From Bifidobacterium lemurum (lineage in GTDB: Bacteria > Actinomycetota > Actinomycetes > Actinomycetales > Bifidobacteriaceae), in contig NZ_CP062948.1 of NCBI RefSeq assembly GCF_014898175.1, positions 1,054,001-1,118,000 of the forward strand: a stretch of DNA of 64,000 nucleotides, written 5' to 3'. Position 1 is the first letter of the stretch. The number at the start of each line of letters is the position of its first letter. Shown in pieces: positions 8,164 to 16,741 of the stretch. The translations under genes were made by a program, and so were the position numbers. The notes under the pieces were generated by a model. The model saw only the letters and a list, made by a program, of their open reading frames with translations, ran no database searches and had not been told where the DNA came from.

Positions 8164-9627
8164 ATGGCACGGCGATGGACCCCGCAACGGTTTGTGCGAC
8201 TGCGCCGGGCGCGCGTGATGGCGTGCGTGGCCGCCGTGGTGCTGTCGTCGGGCACCGTGTTCGGCATCACCGCGCGCAAGGCGGTGGCGTTGAACGTCAA
8301 CGGCGAGACGACCACGGTCATCACCTACGCGACCACCACCGCCCGTCTGCTCGAGGAGCAGGGCATCGACGTGAAAACCCACGATCTGGTGGAGACCTCA
8401 TCCGGCGAGACGCTCGCCAACCACGCCGTCGTCACCGTGCGCAGCGCCTACCAGACCACCATCACCATCGACGGCACCGAAGTGCCGTTCTGGACCGTGG
8501 CCACCAGCGCCGAACAACTGCTCGGCTTCTTCGAGGAGAACAACGCCAACGCCGCCAAGGTGACGGTGAACATCGACAACATCTACAACCAGCTCACCGG
8601 CGGCCTGGTGATCAACGAATCCGGCCCCGTCACCGTCATCGCGGACGGCACGAGCTCCGAGGCACCCAACGGCAAGCTGCCCGCCGCCTCGATTCTGGAC
8701 TCCAAAGGCATCACGCTGAACAAGGAGGACCGCGTCAGCGTCGAAAAGAACGACGGCGAGACGATCCTGCGCGTGCAGCGCGTCACCCACGGCGAGGAGA
8801 CGCGCACGGTGGAGATCCCCTTCGACACGCAGACCATCATCGACCCCAATCTCGCCTCAGGGCAGAGCGAGATCCGCCAACAGGGCGAGAACGGCGAGAA
8901 ACAGCAGGTCTACGACGTGACCTATGTGGACGGCGTGGCCGAGTCGGAAACCCTGAAGTCGGAAACCGTCACGCGCATGGCCGTCGACCAGATCATCGCC
9001 GTCGGCCCGCAGGCCACCAGCGATCCGACCGACACCAGCAACGGGCAGGCGGACTCCGGCTCGAACACCACACCGGACGAATCCGGCTCCTCGAACGGCG
9101 ACTCAAGCGGATCCGACTCCAACGGCGGAAGCGGCACCGACTCCGGAACCACGGGCGGCGGATCCTCGTCCGGCGGCTCATCCTCGGGCGGATCGTCATC
9201 CGGCGGAGACTCCGGCTCGTCCGGCGGATCCTCGTCGGGCGGCTCATCCTCGGGCGGTTCCTCGTCCGGCGGATCGTCGAGCGGCGACTCCTCCGCCTCG
9301 CAGGGCCGACTGTGGCATCCGACCCCGGCACAGGCGCAGACCTATGCCGCGGGCGCGGCGGCGCAACGCGGCTGGACCGGCAACGAGTGGACCTGCCTGT
9401 ACAACCTGTGGATGCGCGAATCCAGCTGGCTGTGGTACGCCGAGAACCCCTATTCCGGCGCCTACGGCATTCCGCAGTCGCTTCCCGGCGACAAAATGGC
9501 CACGTTCGGCGCGAACTGGCGCGACGACGCCGCCGTGCAGATCGACTGGGGCCTGTCATACATCGCCCAGCGGTACGGCAGCCCCTCGCAGGCGTGGGCC
9601 CATTCCGAAGAGGTCGGCTGGTATTAA
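8164..9627 (+). CDS. Secreted G5/DUF348 protein with SLT-like transglycosylase domain (Rpf-like)
   Basis: This 487-residue exported wall protein has an Arg-rich N-terminus and hydrophobic segment (about 18-38). Two DUF348-like repeats follow (ALNVNGETTTVITYATT and ITIDGTEVPFWTVATS), then a G5 domain (about 190-285, ending TRMAVDQIIAVG). A roughly 90-residue Ser/Gly-rich repeat linker (SSGGSSSGG units) leads to a C-terminal lysozyme-fold domain from about 380 (CLYNLWMRESSW, with Glu419 the likely catalytic acid; AYGIPQSLPG). The layout matches actinobacterial resuscitation-promoting-factor proteins, but the last domain resembles soluble lytic transglycosylase more than the canonical Rpf fold. 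It probably remodels peptidoglycan during growth. Confidence 0.85.
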   Translation: MARRWTPQRFVRLRRARVMACVAAVVLSSGTVFGITARKAVALNVNGETTTVITYATTTARLLEEQGIDVKTHDLVETSSGETLANHAVVTVRSAYQTTITIDGTEVPFWTVATSAEQLLGFFEENNANAAKVTVNIDNIYNQLTGGLVINESGPVTVIADGTSSEAPNGKLPAASILDSKGITLNKEDRVSVEKNDGETILRVQRVTHGEETRTVEIPFDTQTIIDPNLASGQSEIRQQGENGEKQQVYDVTYVDGVAESETLKSETVTRMAVDQIIAVGPQATSDPTDTSNGQADSGSNTTPDESGSSNGDSSGSDSNGGSGTDSGTTGGGSSSGGSSSGGSSSGGDSGSSGGSSSGGSSSGGSSSGGSSSGDSSASQGRLWHPTPAQAQTYAAGAAAQRGWTGNEWTCLYNLWMRESSWLWYAENPYSGAYGIPQSLPGDKMATFGANWRDDAAVQIDWGLSYIAQRYGSPSQAWAHSEEVGWY

Positions 9628-9674
9628 CGCCCCTCACCCAACGAAACAGCACCTCGCCCCAAGGAACGCAAGGC

Positions 9675-10607
9675 ATGACCATGAACGATTCTCATCTGGA
9701 TGACGCCACGGCCTCCGGGCCGCAGACGACCGGCCATCTGCTCGGCGCGGCCGACATCCGCCGCATCGCCGCCGACGCCGGCATCAGCCCCACCAAGAAG
9801 TTCGGCCAGAATTTCGTGATCGACCCCGGCACGGTGCGCCGCATCGTGCGCGAGGCCGGCGTCACGGCCGACGACCATGTGATGGAGGTGGGCCCCGGCC
9901 TGGGTTCGCTGACGTTGGCGATTCTGGAGACCGGCGCGACGATGACCGCCGTGGAGATCGACCCGCCCGTGGCCGAGCGGCTGCCCGACACCATCGCTCA
10001 ATTCATGCCCGAGGCGGCCGGGAGGCTCACCGTGGTCAACCGCGACGCGCTTGCCGTGACCCCGGAGAATCTGCCCGACTTCGCCGGCGAGAGGCCGTTC
10101 ACGCTGGTGGCGAACCTGCCGTACAACGTGGCCACGCCGATCGTGCTCACCCTGCTGGAGCGTTTCGCCAACCTCGATTCCTTTCTGGTGATGGTGCAGA
10201 AGGAGGTGGCCGACCGTCTGGCCGCCGCGCCCGGCAATAAGATCTACGGCACCCCCAGCGTCAAGCTCGCCTGGTACGGGCGTGCGGAACGCGCCGGCGT
10301 CATCGGCCGCAACGTGTTCTGGCCCGCGCCGAATGTGGATTCCGCCCTGGTGCGCTTCACGCGGCATACGCCGGACGAGGCGGCCGCGCTGGGATTGGAC
10401 GGCGACGAGGAGATGCGCCGGCGCGTGTTCCGCCTGATCGACGCGGCGTTCGGCCAGCGGCGCAAAACCCTGCATGCCGCGCTGAAACACGAACTGCCGA
10501 GCGAGGCCTTCGAGACCGCCGGCATCGATCCGACCCGCCGCGGCGAGACGCTCACCGTCACCGAATTCGCCGCGCTGGCGGCCGCGGCACGGGAGGCGGA
10601 GCGATGA
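9675..10607 (+). CDS. ksgA: 16S rRNA (adenine1518/1519-N6)-dimethyltransferase KsgA
   Basis: KsgA dimethylates two adjacent adenines in helix 45 of 16S rRNA late in small-subunit assembly. The 310-residue protein shows the family start KKFGQNFVID, the SAM-binding motif EVGPGLGSLT, and NLPYNVATPIV (motif IV), followed by the small C-terminal domain ending in GIDPTRRGETL. I used ATG 9675, about 9 bases after AAGGA; ATG 9681 is also possible. It overlaps ispE by 4 bases (ATGA), the usual actinobacterial ksgA-ispE coupling. Confidence 0.95.
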   Translation: MTMNDSHLDDATASGPQTTGHLLGAADIRRIAADAGISPTKKFGQNFVIDPGTVRRIVREAGVTADDHVMEVGPGLGSLTLAILETGATMTAVEIDPPVAERLPDTIAQFMPEAAGRLTVVNRDALAVTPENLPDFAGERPFTLVANLPYNVATPIVLTLLERFANLDSFLVMVQKEVADRLAAAPGNKIYGTPSVKLAWYGRAERAGVIGRNVFWPAPNVDSALVRFTRHTPDEAAALGLDGDEEMRRRVFRLIDAAFGQRRKTLHAALKHELPSEAFETAGIDPTRRGETLTVTEFAALAAAAREAER

Positions 10608-11512
10608 TCGGCACTGATATCATCGGCCGCACGGTGCGTGTGGACTGCCCGGCGAAAACCAATCTCACCCTGTATGTCGGCGCGCCCCGGGCCGAATGGG
10701 GCGGACGCCACGAGCTCGACACCATCTATTGCGCCATCAGCGTGTGCGACACCGTCACCGCCACGGCCAAAGCGCCCGGCACCGGCTTCTCGCTGTCCAT
10801 CGAGGGCGCGCATCTGGGCGATCTGGCCTCGTCGGGCAGCGATATGCGCCGCAACCACGCCGTGCTGGCGCTGTTCGCCATCGCCAAGGCCGCGGGGCGC
10901 GATCCCGATGTGGGGCTGACCATCACCAAACGCATTCCCGTGGGCGCGGGATTGGGCGGCGGTTCGGCCGACGCGGCCGCCACGCTGCTCGCCGTGAACC
11001 GTTTGTGGGAGTTGGATTGGCCACTGGAACGACTCAGCGACATCGCCGCCACCTTGGGCGCGGATATGCCGTTCTGCCTCTTTGGGGGCTATGCGCGTGG
11101 CACCGGTTTCGGCGAGCGGTTGGAGATCCTCGCGCCCGACGGCGAACAGGCGCGCGAACTGGCCGCCCAAGGTTTCCGCGGCCATGTGCTGGTCGGCGCC
11201 TATCAGGCCCAATTGAGCACGCCGGAGGTGTACGCCGCCTTCGACCATCTGGGTACGGATCCGGCGGCGCGCAACCATCTGCAGCGCGCGGCCATCAGCC
11301 TGCATCCGCGCAGCGGACAGGCCATCGACGCGGCCGCGGCCGCCGGCGCCTCGCATGCCTTCCTTTCGGGATCGGGCCCTTCGGTGGTTGCCTTCGCGCC
11401 CGACAACCCTGCCGTGCGGGCCATCACCGACGTATGGAAGCGCGAACGGCTGGTCGACCGCATCATCGTCGCCACAGCCCCGGCCGCACCGTCCGTCAGC
11501 GTCACCCAGTGA
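10604..11512 (+). CDS. ispE: 4-diphosphocytidyl-2-C-methyl-D-erythritol kinase IspE
   Basis: IspE phosphorylates CDP-methylerythritol in the MEP route to isoprenoid precursors, needed for undecaprenyl phosphate and hence wall synthesis. The 302-residue GHMP kinase has PAKTNLTLYVG near the start, the phosphate loop PVGAGLGGGSADAAA (about residues 109-123), and LSGSGPSVVAF near the C-terminus. The start overlaps the ksgA stop, so the two are translationally coupled. Confidence 0.95.
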   Translation: MIGTDIIGRTVRVDCPAKTNLTLYVGAPRAEWGGRHELDTIYCAISVCDTVTATAKAPGTGFSLSIEGAHLGDLASSGSDMRRNHAVLALFAIAKAAGRDPDVGLTITKRIPVGAGLGGGSADAAATLLAVNRLWELDWPLERLSDIAATLGADMPFCLFGGYARGTGFGERLEILAPDGEQARELAAQGFRGHVLVGAYQAQLSTPEVYAAFDHLGTDPAARNHLQRAAISLHPRSGQAIDAAAAAGASHAFLSGSGPSVVAFAPDNPAVRAITDVWKRERLVDRIIVATAPAAPSVSVTQ

Positions 11513-11554
11513 CGCTAAGGTTACAAGCAACAGCGGGATGAAAAGGAAACGAAT

Positions 11555-12175
11555 ATGACGCAGCATGATGAACGTCAGGCGCGCAAGGAGTATGTGCGCA
11601 AGCGCCAACGACTCGTATTCACCGTCAGCGGCGCGGCGTTGGCCGTGATTCTGGTGGTCGCGCTGATGTTCTTCTACCACGCGTTCGGGCTTGGGCTCAA
11701 GGAATCGCCCGTGGTGCAGCCGAATTACGGCAACACCGCGCCCTGCGCCGTGGATGGCGAGGACGGCGCCGCGGCCACCTATGTGGCCAACGGCCAGGTG
11801 AACGTGCGCGTGCTCAACGGCACCGACCATCTGGGACTGGGCAGCGCCGTCGGCGAGGCGTTGGCCAACCGCAACTTCACCATCCAAGTGATCGACAACT
11901 ATTCGAGCACCTCGGTGACGCGCACCACCATCTACTTCGGCAAGAACGCCATCAACGAGGCGTACACGCTGGCCGCGAACTTCACCGACGCGACCATGGT
12001 GATGACCGCCCGCGAAGACAAGCTCATCGACCTGGTGATCGGCGCGACCTTCAGCGACCTGCAGGATATGGACGAAGTGCCGCAGGCCGGCGCGGAGATC
12101 ACCAGCATCGAAGGCTGCGTGGCCGCCGACTCCATGACGGATCTGCCGGCCGACACCGAGCACACCGCCGTCTGA
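11555..12175 (+). CDS. Membrane-anchored LytR_C-domain protein
   Basis: This 206-residue protein has a basic cytoplasmic N-terminus (residues 1-24) and one span (VFTVSGAALAVILVVALMFFY). The extracellular part carries a LytR C-terminal-like domain, recognised by VNVRVLNGTDHLGLGSAVGEAL and by FTIQVIDNYSS. This domain is often found alone or attached to LytR-CpsA-Psr wall-polymer ligases. Here the ligase domain is absent, so it may be an accessory envelope protein. The ATG is 5 bases after AAAAGGAAACG. It is convergent with the CCA enzyme, with two palindromes between them. Confidence 0.75.
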   Translation: MTQHDERQARKEYVRKRQRLVFTVSGAALAVILVVALMFFYHAFGLGLKESPVVQPNYGNTAPCAVDGEDGAAATYVANGQVNVRVLNGTDHLGLGSAVGEALANRNFTIQVIDNYSSTSVTRTTIYFGKNAINEAYTLAANFTDATMVMTAREDKLIDLVIGATFSDLQDMDEVPQAGAEITSIEGCVAADSMTDLPADTEHTAV

Positions 12176-12193
12176 TATCTATACCCCCGTCAG

Positions 12194-12240
12194 AAGATCC
12201 CGTGAAACATCATGATTCGCGATGTTTCACGGGATCTTTT
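12194..12240. terminator. Perfect 18-bp palindrome with parS half-sites (first of two)
   Basis: The arms AAGATCCCGTGAAACATC (12194-12211) and GATGTTTCACGGGATCTT (12221-12238) are perfectly complementary around 9 bases, with TTTT following on the plus strand. It should terminate the LytR_C gene transcript. Each arm holds GTGAAAC/GTTTCAC, the half-site of parS, but in the outward order. Confidence 0.8.
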
Positions 12241-12245
12241 GGTAT

Positions 12246-12312
12246 ACCCCCGTCGGAATGTGCCGTGAAACAGCCGGATTCGCCGTGTTTCACGGCACAT
12301 TCCGACGGGGGT
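12246..12312. terminator. Perfect 27-bp palindrome with parS half-sites (second of two)
   Basis: The arms at 12246-12272 and 12286-12312 are perfectly complementary over 27 bp (ACCCCCGTCGGAATGTGCCG... with its mirror), around a 13-base loop. It ends 4 bases before the stop codon of the minus-strand CCA enzyme. There is no clear T run, so termination may depend on the other hairpin or on RNA stabilisation. It shares the layout ATACCCCCGTC-N-GAA...CCGTGAAACA with the neighbouring palindrome, so the two look like diverged tandem copies. Confidence 0.7.
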
Positions 12313-12316
12313 GTCG

Positions 12317-13777
12317 TTATGCGCGCACCGAGGCGTACCAGGATTTGAGCTCGGCGACGGCGACGTCATGCTCGACCGGGCCATTATCCAAGCGGTATTC
12401 GAGCATATGCTTGTAGGCGCGGCCGACCATGGGGCCGGGCTCCAATCCGAGCAGCTCCATGATCTCGTTGCCATCCACATCGGGGCGGATCGCGTCGAAA
12501 TCCTCCTGCTCCTTGAGCACGCGCACGCGCTCCTCCATCTCGTCCATCGCATGCGCGAACACCGCCGCCTTGCGACGGTTCTGCGTGGTCGCGTCGGCGC
12601 GCGTCAGGCGGTTCAGACGCTCGTAGAGATGACCCGCGTCCTTGACGTAGCGGCGCACGGCCGAATCGCTCCACGGTTCGTCCACATAGCCGTGGAAGCG
12701 CAGATGCAGGTTCACCAGCTCGCTCACGTCCTCGACCATATGGTGGTCGAAACGCAGGGCCTTGAGCCGTTTGCGGGTCATTTTGGCACCCACCGCGTCG
12801 TGATGGTGGAAGCTCACCTTGCCGCCGGGCTCGAAACGTCGGGTGCGCGGTTTGCCGATATCGTGCATGATCGCGGCCAGACGCAGCGTCAGATCAGGTC
12901 CGGGCACAGGGCCGTCCGCGTCGGTTTCGAGCGCGATGGCGCGTTCCAGCACGACCATCGTATGGTCGAAGACGTCCTTATGGCGATGCTTCTCGTCGAT
13001 CTCCAGCTGCAGGGCGGGGATCTCCGGGAACACCCGGTCGGCCAGGCCGGATTCCACCAGCGCCTCAAGGCCGGCGCGCGGGCGCTCGGACAGCAGGAGC
13101 TTGACCAGCTCGTCGCGCACGCGTTCGGCGGAGACGATTTCGATGCGCTCGTTCATACGGCAGATCGCCTCGGCGGTTTCGGGGGCGATGGTGAAGCCCA
13201 GCTGGGCGACGAACCGCACGGCGCGCATCATGCGCAGCGGATCGTCGGCAAAGGACTGTTCGGGGTCGACGGGCGTGCGCAACACGCCCTTGGACAGGTC
13301 GCCGGCGCCTCCGAAGGGGTCGACGAACTCCAGGTCGGGCACGCGCAGCGCCATCGCGTTGACGGTGAAGTCGCGGCGCGACAGATCGCCTTCGAGCGTG
13401 TCGCCGTAGTTGACCTCGGGTTTGCGCGAGTCGGGATCGTAGGTGTCGGACCGGTAGGTGGTGACCTCCACCTGCACTTCGGTGCCGTCGGCGCGTCGGC
13501 GCATGGCGCCCAGCGTGCCGAATTTGCGGCCCATATCCCAAAAGCCGTCACGCCCCCAACGGCGCAGGATCGGCTCGAATTCCTCGGGTTTGGCCGAGGT
13601 GCAGAAGTCCAGGTCATGGCTGGGGCGGCGCAGCAGCACATCACGCACGGGGCCGCCGACCAACGCCAGCTCATATCCCTGTTCGGCGAACAGTCGACCA
13701 AGTTCGATGGCTTCGGGCCATACTTCGAAATCCAATTGGCACCCTTCCTGGCTGTCTTTTTTCTGCCCTACCAGCAT
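12317..13777 (-). CDS. CCA tRNA nucleotidyltransferase (polyA polymerase family, HD domain)
   Basis: This enzyme adds or repairs the 3' CCA of tRNAs, needed here because the window's tRNA gene does not encode CCA. The 486-residue protein has the nucleotidyltransferase signature LVGGPVRDVLLRR followed by the metal-binding DLDF. RRDFTVNAMAL comes next, and a C-terminal HD domain (DHTMVVLE, MHDIGK) is present. I chose ATG 13777 because homology-like sequence begins shortly after it; the reading frame stays open far upstream, through the divergent NUDIX gene, and that extension is not credible. The ribosome site (GGTGGGG, 13 bases away) is weak, so the start is tentative. Confidence 0.9.
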   Translation of the reverse strand: MLVGQKKDSQEGCQLDFEVWPEAIELGRLFAEQGYELALVGGPVRDVLLRRPSHDLDFCTSAKPEEFEPILRRWGRDGFWDMGRKFGTLGAMRRRADGTEVQVEVTTYRSDTYDPDSRKPEVNYGDTLEGDLSRRDFTVNAMALRVPDLEFVDPFGGAGDLSKGVLRTPVDPEQSFADDPLRMMRAVRFVAQLGFTIAPETAEAICRMNERIEIVSAERVRDELVKLLLSERPRAGLEALVESGLADRVFPEIPALQLEIDEKHRHKDVFDHTMVVLERAIALETDADGPVPGPDLTLRLAAIMHDIGKPRTRRFEPGGKVSFHHHDAVGAKMTRKRLKALRFDHHMVEDVSELVNLHLRFHGYVDEPWSDSAVRRYVKDAGHLYERLNRLTRADATTQNRRKAAVFAHAMDEMEERVRVLKEQEDFDAIRPDVDGNEIMELLGLEPGPMVGRAYKHMLEYRLDNGPVEHDVAVAELKSWYASVRA

Positions 13778-13820
13778 ACCGTTACCCCACCTGCACACAC
13801 AGTTGAGTAAGGTGGGTAGC

Positions 13821-14561
13821 ATGATTACGCCCGCCGACCTCGCCCGCATGCTCGCGCATGCCGCCGATGCCGCGGACGACTCTACCCAAAATCGCCTACT
13901 GTACACCTCGCAATCCGCGGACGGCGCGGAGTTCACCGCCTCCATCACGGTGCGCGTGTCCAAACCGTCGGACGATGGTTCCGGCACCGCGCAGCCGGCG
14001 GAGAACGGCGTGGCGGACTCCGCCGACACGCCCGTGCCATCCGGCCCCACGCCGAAGATGATGCCGCGCCGCCGATCCTCGGACGGCCCCACCACCTTCG
14101 CCTCGCTGGACGCGCAGGAACTGCCGGTGGTGCGCGAATACTCCGCCGGCGGGCTCGTTTTCGACGACCAAGGCCGCGTGGCGATCATCGCGCGGCATTC
14201 GCGCAGCGGCCATCTCGAATGGTGCCTGCCGAAGGGCCATATCGAAAAGGGCGAGACGCCCCAGCAGACCGCCGTGCGCGAAGTGCATGAGGAGACGGGG
14301 ATCCTCGGCGAGGTGATCGACTCCATCGCTACCATCGACTACTGGTTCACCGGCACCACGCAGCGCGTGCACAAGCTCGTGCATCACTTCGCGCTCAAAC
14401 GCGTCGGCGGCGAACTCACCGTCGAAGGCGATCCGGACCATGAGGCCGAGGATGCGATCTGGGTGGATTTCAAGGATCTGGACGACGTGCTGAGCTACCC
14501 CAACGAGCGCCGCATCGCGTGGCTGTACGCACGTAAGATGAACAGGCAGGCTGACGAGTGA
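13821..14561 (+). CDS. NUDIX hydrolase (MutT-like)
   Basis: This 246-residue protein has a NUDIX domain over the C-terminal 150 residues. The box reads GHIEKGETPQQTAVREVHEE then TGI, matching G-x5-E-x7-RE-x2-EE-x-G. About 95 residues of low-complexity, Ala/Ser/Pro-rich sequence precede it, which is unusual for a housekeeping MutT. Substrates may be oxidised nucleotides or diphosphate metabolites. It sits 43 bases from the divergent CCA enzyme and overlaps the next gene by 4 bases (GTGA). This order (pcnA/cca, NUDIX, DUF6049, murJ) is widely kept in actinobacteria. Confidence 0.9.
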   Translation: MITPADLARMLAHAADAADDSTQNRLLYTSQSADGAEFTASITVRVSKPSDDGSGTAQPAENGVADSADTPVPSGPTPKMMPRRRSSDGPTTFASLDAQELPVVREYSAGGLVFDDQGRVAIIARHSRSGHLEWCLPKGHIEKGETPQQTAVREVHEETGILGEVIDSIATIDYWFTGTTQRVHKLVHHFALKRVGGELTVEGDPDHEAEDAIWVDFKDLDDVLSYPNERRIAWLYARKMNRQADE

Positions 14562-16741
14562 CCCTACCCGCTTTCCCCACGCACGGACGAGACCGCAACG
14601 CATCACGATTCCACCGGCTGGGCGCCGCCGCATGCGCGTGCATCTGCGCGCTGGCGCTGTCCATCGGCGCGCTCGGAACCCCATTGGCCGCCTATGGCGA
14701 TGAGGACGACTCCGCGCAAACCGATTCCGCCCAAACCGAGGACGCGCAGACCAGCGCCGACGATTCCGGCGCCGACGTCATCGCCATCGACCAATCCACC
14801 GCCGTGGTGAGCGCGACCTCCGGCTACCATCTCGTCGCCACCATCACCAACCGGTCGGACCAGGATCTGCCGGCGGGCACCCTCAGCGTCTCCACCAACG
14901 CGTCGTACACCTTCGTTTCGCGCACGGATATCCAGGATTGGGCCGACGGACAGGCGAGCATCCCCACCCCCAACGAGCTGGGATCGGTTCAGGTCCCCGC
15001 CCTCGCCGTCGGCGAATCCGCCACGGTGAGTCTCGACGTGGACAGCGCGCAGACCGCACTCGCCGCCATCGTCACATGGGGACCCAAGCCGCTGCGCATC
15101 GCCTATCAGCCGCAGGACGGAACGGGCGAATTCCTCCATACCTTCCTGACCCGCTCCTCGGACGGGCTGTCCATGCAGCAGACGCCCGCCATGGGACTAA
15201 CCGTGGCCATGCCGCTGACCAGCGACCAATGGCAGGTCGACGACGAGACGATCGACGGGCTGGTCTCCGGCGACGCCGATGACGAAGCGGCCACGGCGGT
15301 GACCCTCGGCAGCGACGACAGCAAGGCCGTCAAGGCCCGCGAACAGGCCTTCGCCAACCATCCGATGCTGCAGGTCGTCGCCGACCCCTCATACCTCAAC
15401 GCGGTGCAGATGCCGCCGAAGGTCGCGGGCGTCACCCAGCCCGGCGCGTTCGACATCACCGACTATGCCGCCTACGGCGACGCCGACGCCTACACGCAGG
15501 CCGGCGTCTCCACCGATATGTGGAACGCGGACGCGGCCCAAAGCCTCTACCGCGAGGCTTTGGGCGACGAAAGCGCGTCGGCCGCCGCCTACGCCTGGCA
15601 GGGCGAGCGCGACTGGAGCGCGCAGGCGCTGAACCAGGCGGCTCAGCAGGGATACGACACGGTGATCGCGTCCTCGTCCTTCGACCAAAGCGAAACCGAC
15701 ACCGTGCACACCGGCACCTACGTGGTGCACACCGACGCGGGCGATGTGACCGTGCTCAGCGAACAGCGCGAACTGGGCAAGCTGGCCAAAGGGCAGGCCC
15801 TTAGCGAAACGGCCGCCGCGGAGACCACCGACGCGGGCCTGCTCGCGCGGTTCATGGCGCAAAGCGCGTTCTATCAGATGGAACAGCCCTACACCTCCCG
15901 TAATCTGCTGGTCACGCTGGACGCGAACGCCGACGCGGAGTGGATCGAACAGCTGATGGGCGCCGTGGAGCAGGCGTCATGGCTCACGCTCACCGATCTG
16001 GACACGATGGCCACGGCCGACGTGTACGACGAATTAGGTATGGAGCAGGTCGACAACGGCGAGCAGGCCGCCACGGACGCGCTGGAGGGCACGCTGTCGA
16101 CGCTGAGCGCGACCCGCAACGACATCACGCGCCTGAGCACGGCCATTCTGGACGACACCGACGACGGCAACGCCGACACGCAAAACGGGGAATCGACCAG
16201 CGCCGACGAGTGGATCGCCATGCTGCTGGACACGCATGACGACATGGCCCTGCACGCGCTGGGGGCCGCGGACGGCAGCGCCGCCCGCACGCGGATGACC
16301 GAAGGGATGCAGCTGCTGTCGAGCTCGCTGCTCGGCGCGGTGACCATCACACCCTCCGAATCGGTGACCGTGGTGAGCGAATCCGCGCAGATGCCGGTGA
16401 CCGTCGACAACACGCTGCCGTACGCCGTGCGCGTGCGCGTCTCGTCCCTGACCGATTCCATGCAGATCGTCACCTCGCGTCTCGCGGACGTCACCGTGCC
16501 CGCGAACGGCGAGGAGCAGGTCACCTTCACCATCCGCGTCTCCACCTCCGGCTCGGCCACCGCGACCATCGCCTTGCAGGACCGTGACGGCAATGCCTTC
16601 GGCGCCACCCAGAACACACCCATCACCAGCGTGCTGCGCATCAGCGATATGAGCGGATTCGTGATCATCGGCTTCGCCGTGCTGCTGGGCGCGCTCGGCC
16701 TGTGGCGCCAATTCCATCGCAAGAAGGATGCGAACGCATGA
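14558..16741 (+). CDS. Secreted, membrane-anchored DUF6049-type protein
   Basis: This 727-residue surface protein has an N-terminal signal (AACACICALALSIGALGTPLAAYG) and one C-terminal span (GFVIIGFAVLLGALGLW) followed by RQFHRKKD, so its bulk lies outside the membrane. No catalytic motif is recognised. An immunoglobulin-like segment near the C-terminus (about 600-690: VTVPANGEEQVTFTIRVS) resembles the end of actinobacterial DUF6049 proteins, which sit between a NUDIX gene and murJ as here. The GTG start overlaps the upstream stop and its end overlaps the murJ start, so the three genes are one operon. A role in lipid II export or wall assembly is inferred from context only. Confidence 0.75.
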   Translation: MTLPAFPTHGRDRNASRFHRLGAAACACICALALSIGALGTPLAAYGDEDDSAQTDSAQTEDAQTSADDSGADVIAIDQSTAVVSATSGYHLVATITNRSDQDLPAGTLSVSTNASYTFVSRTDIQDWADGQASIPTPNELGSVQVPALAVGESATVSLDVDSAQTALAAIVTWGPKPLRIAYQPQDGTGEFLHTFLTRSSDGLSMQQTPAMGLTVAMPLTSDQWQVDDETIDGLVSGDADDEAATAVTLGSDDSKAVKAREQAFANHPMLQVVADPSYLNAVQMPPKVAGVTQPGAFDITDYAAYGDADAYTQAGVSTDMWNADAAQSLYREALGDESASAAAYAWQGERDWSAQALNQAAQQGYDTVIASSSFDQSETDTVHTGTYVVHTDAGDVTVLSEQRELGKLAKGQALSETAAAETTDAGLLARFMAQSAFYQMEQPYTSRNLLVTLDANADAEWIEQLMGAVEQASWLTLTDLDTMATADVYDELGMEQVDNGEQAATDALEGTLSTLSATRNDITRLSTAILDDTDDGNADTQNGESTSADEWIAMLLDTHDDMALHALGAADGSAARTRMTEGMQLLSSSLLGAVTITPSESVTVVSESAQMPVTVDNTLPYAVRVRVSSLTDSMQIVTSRLADVTVPANGEEQVTFTIRVSTSGSATATIALQDRDGNAFGATQNTPITSVLRISDMSGFVIIGFAVLLGALGLWRQFHRKKDANA

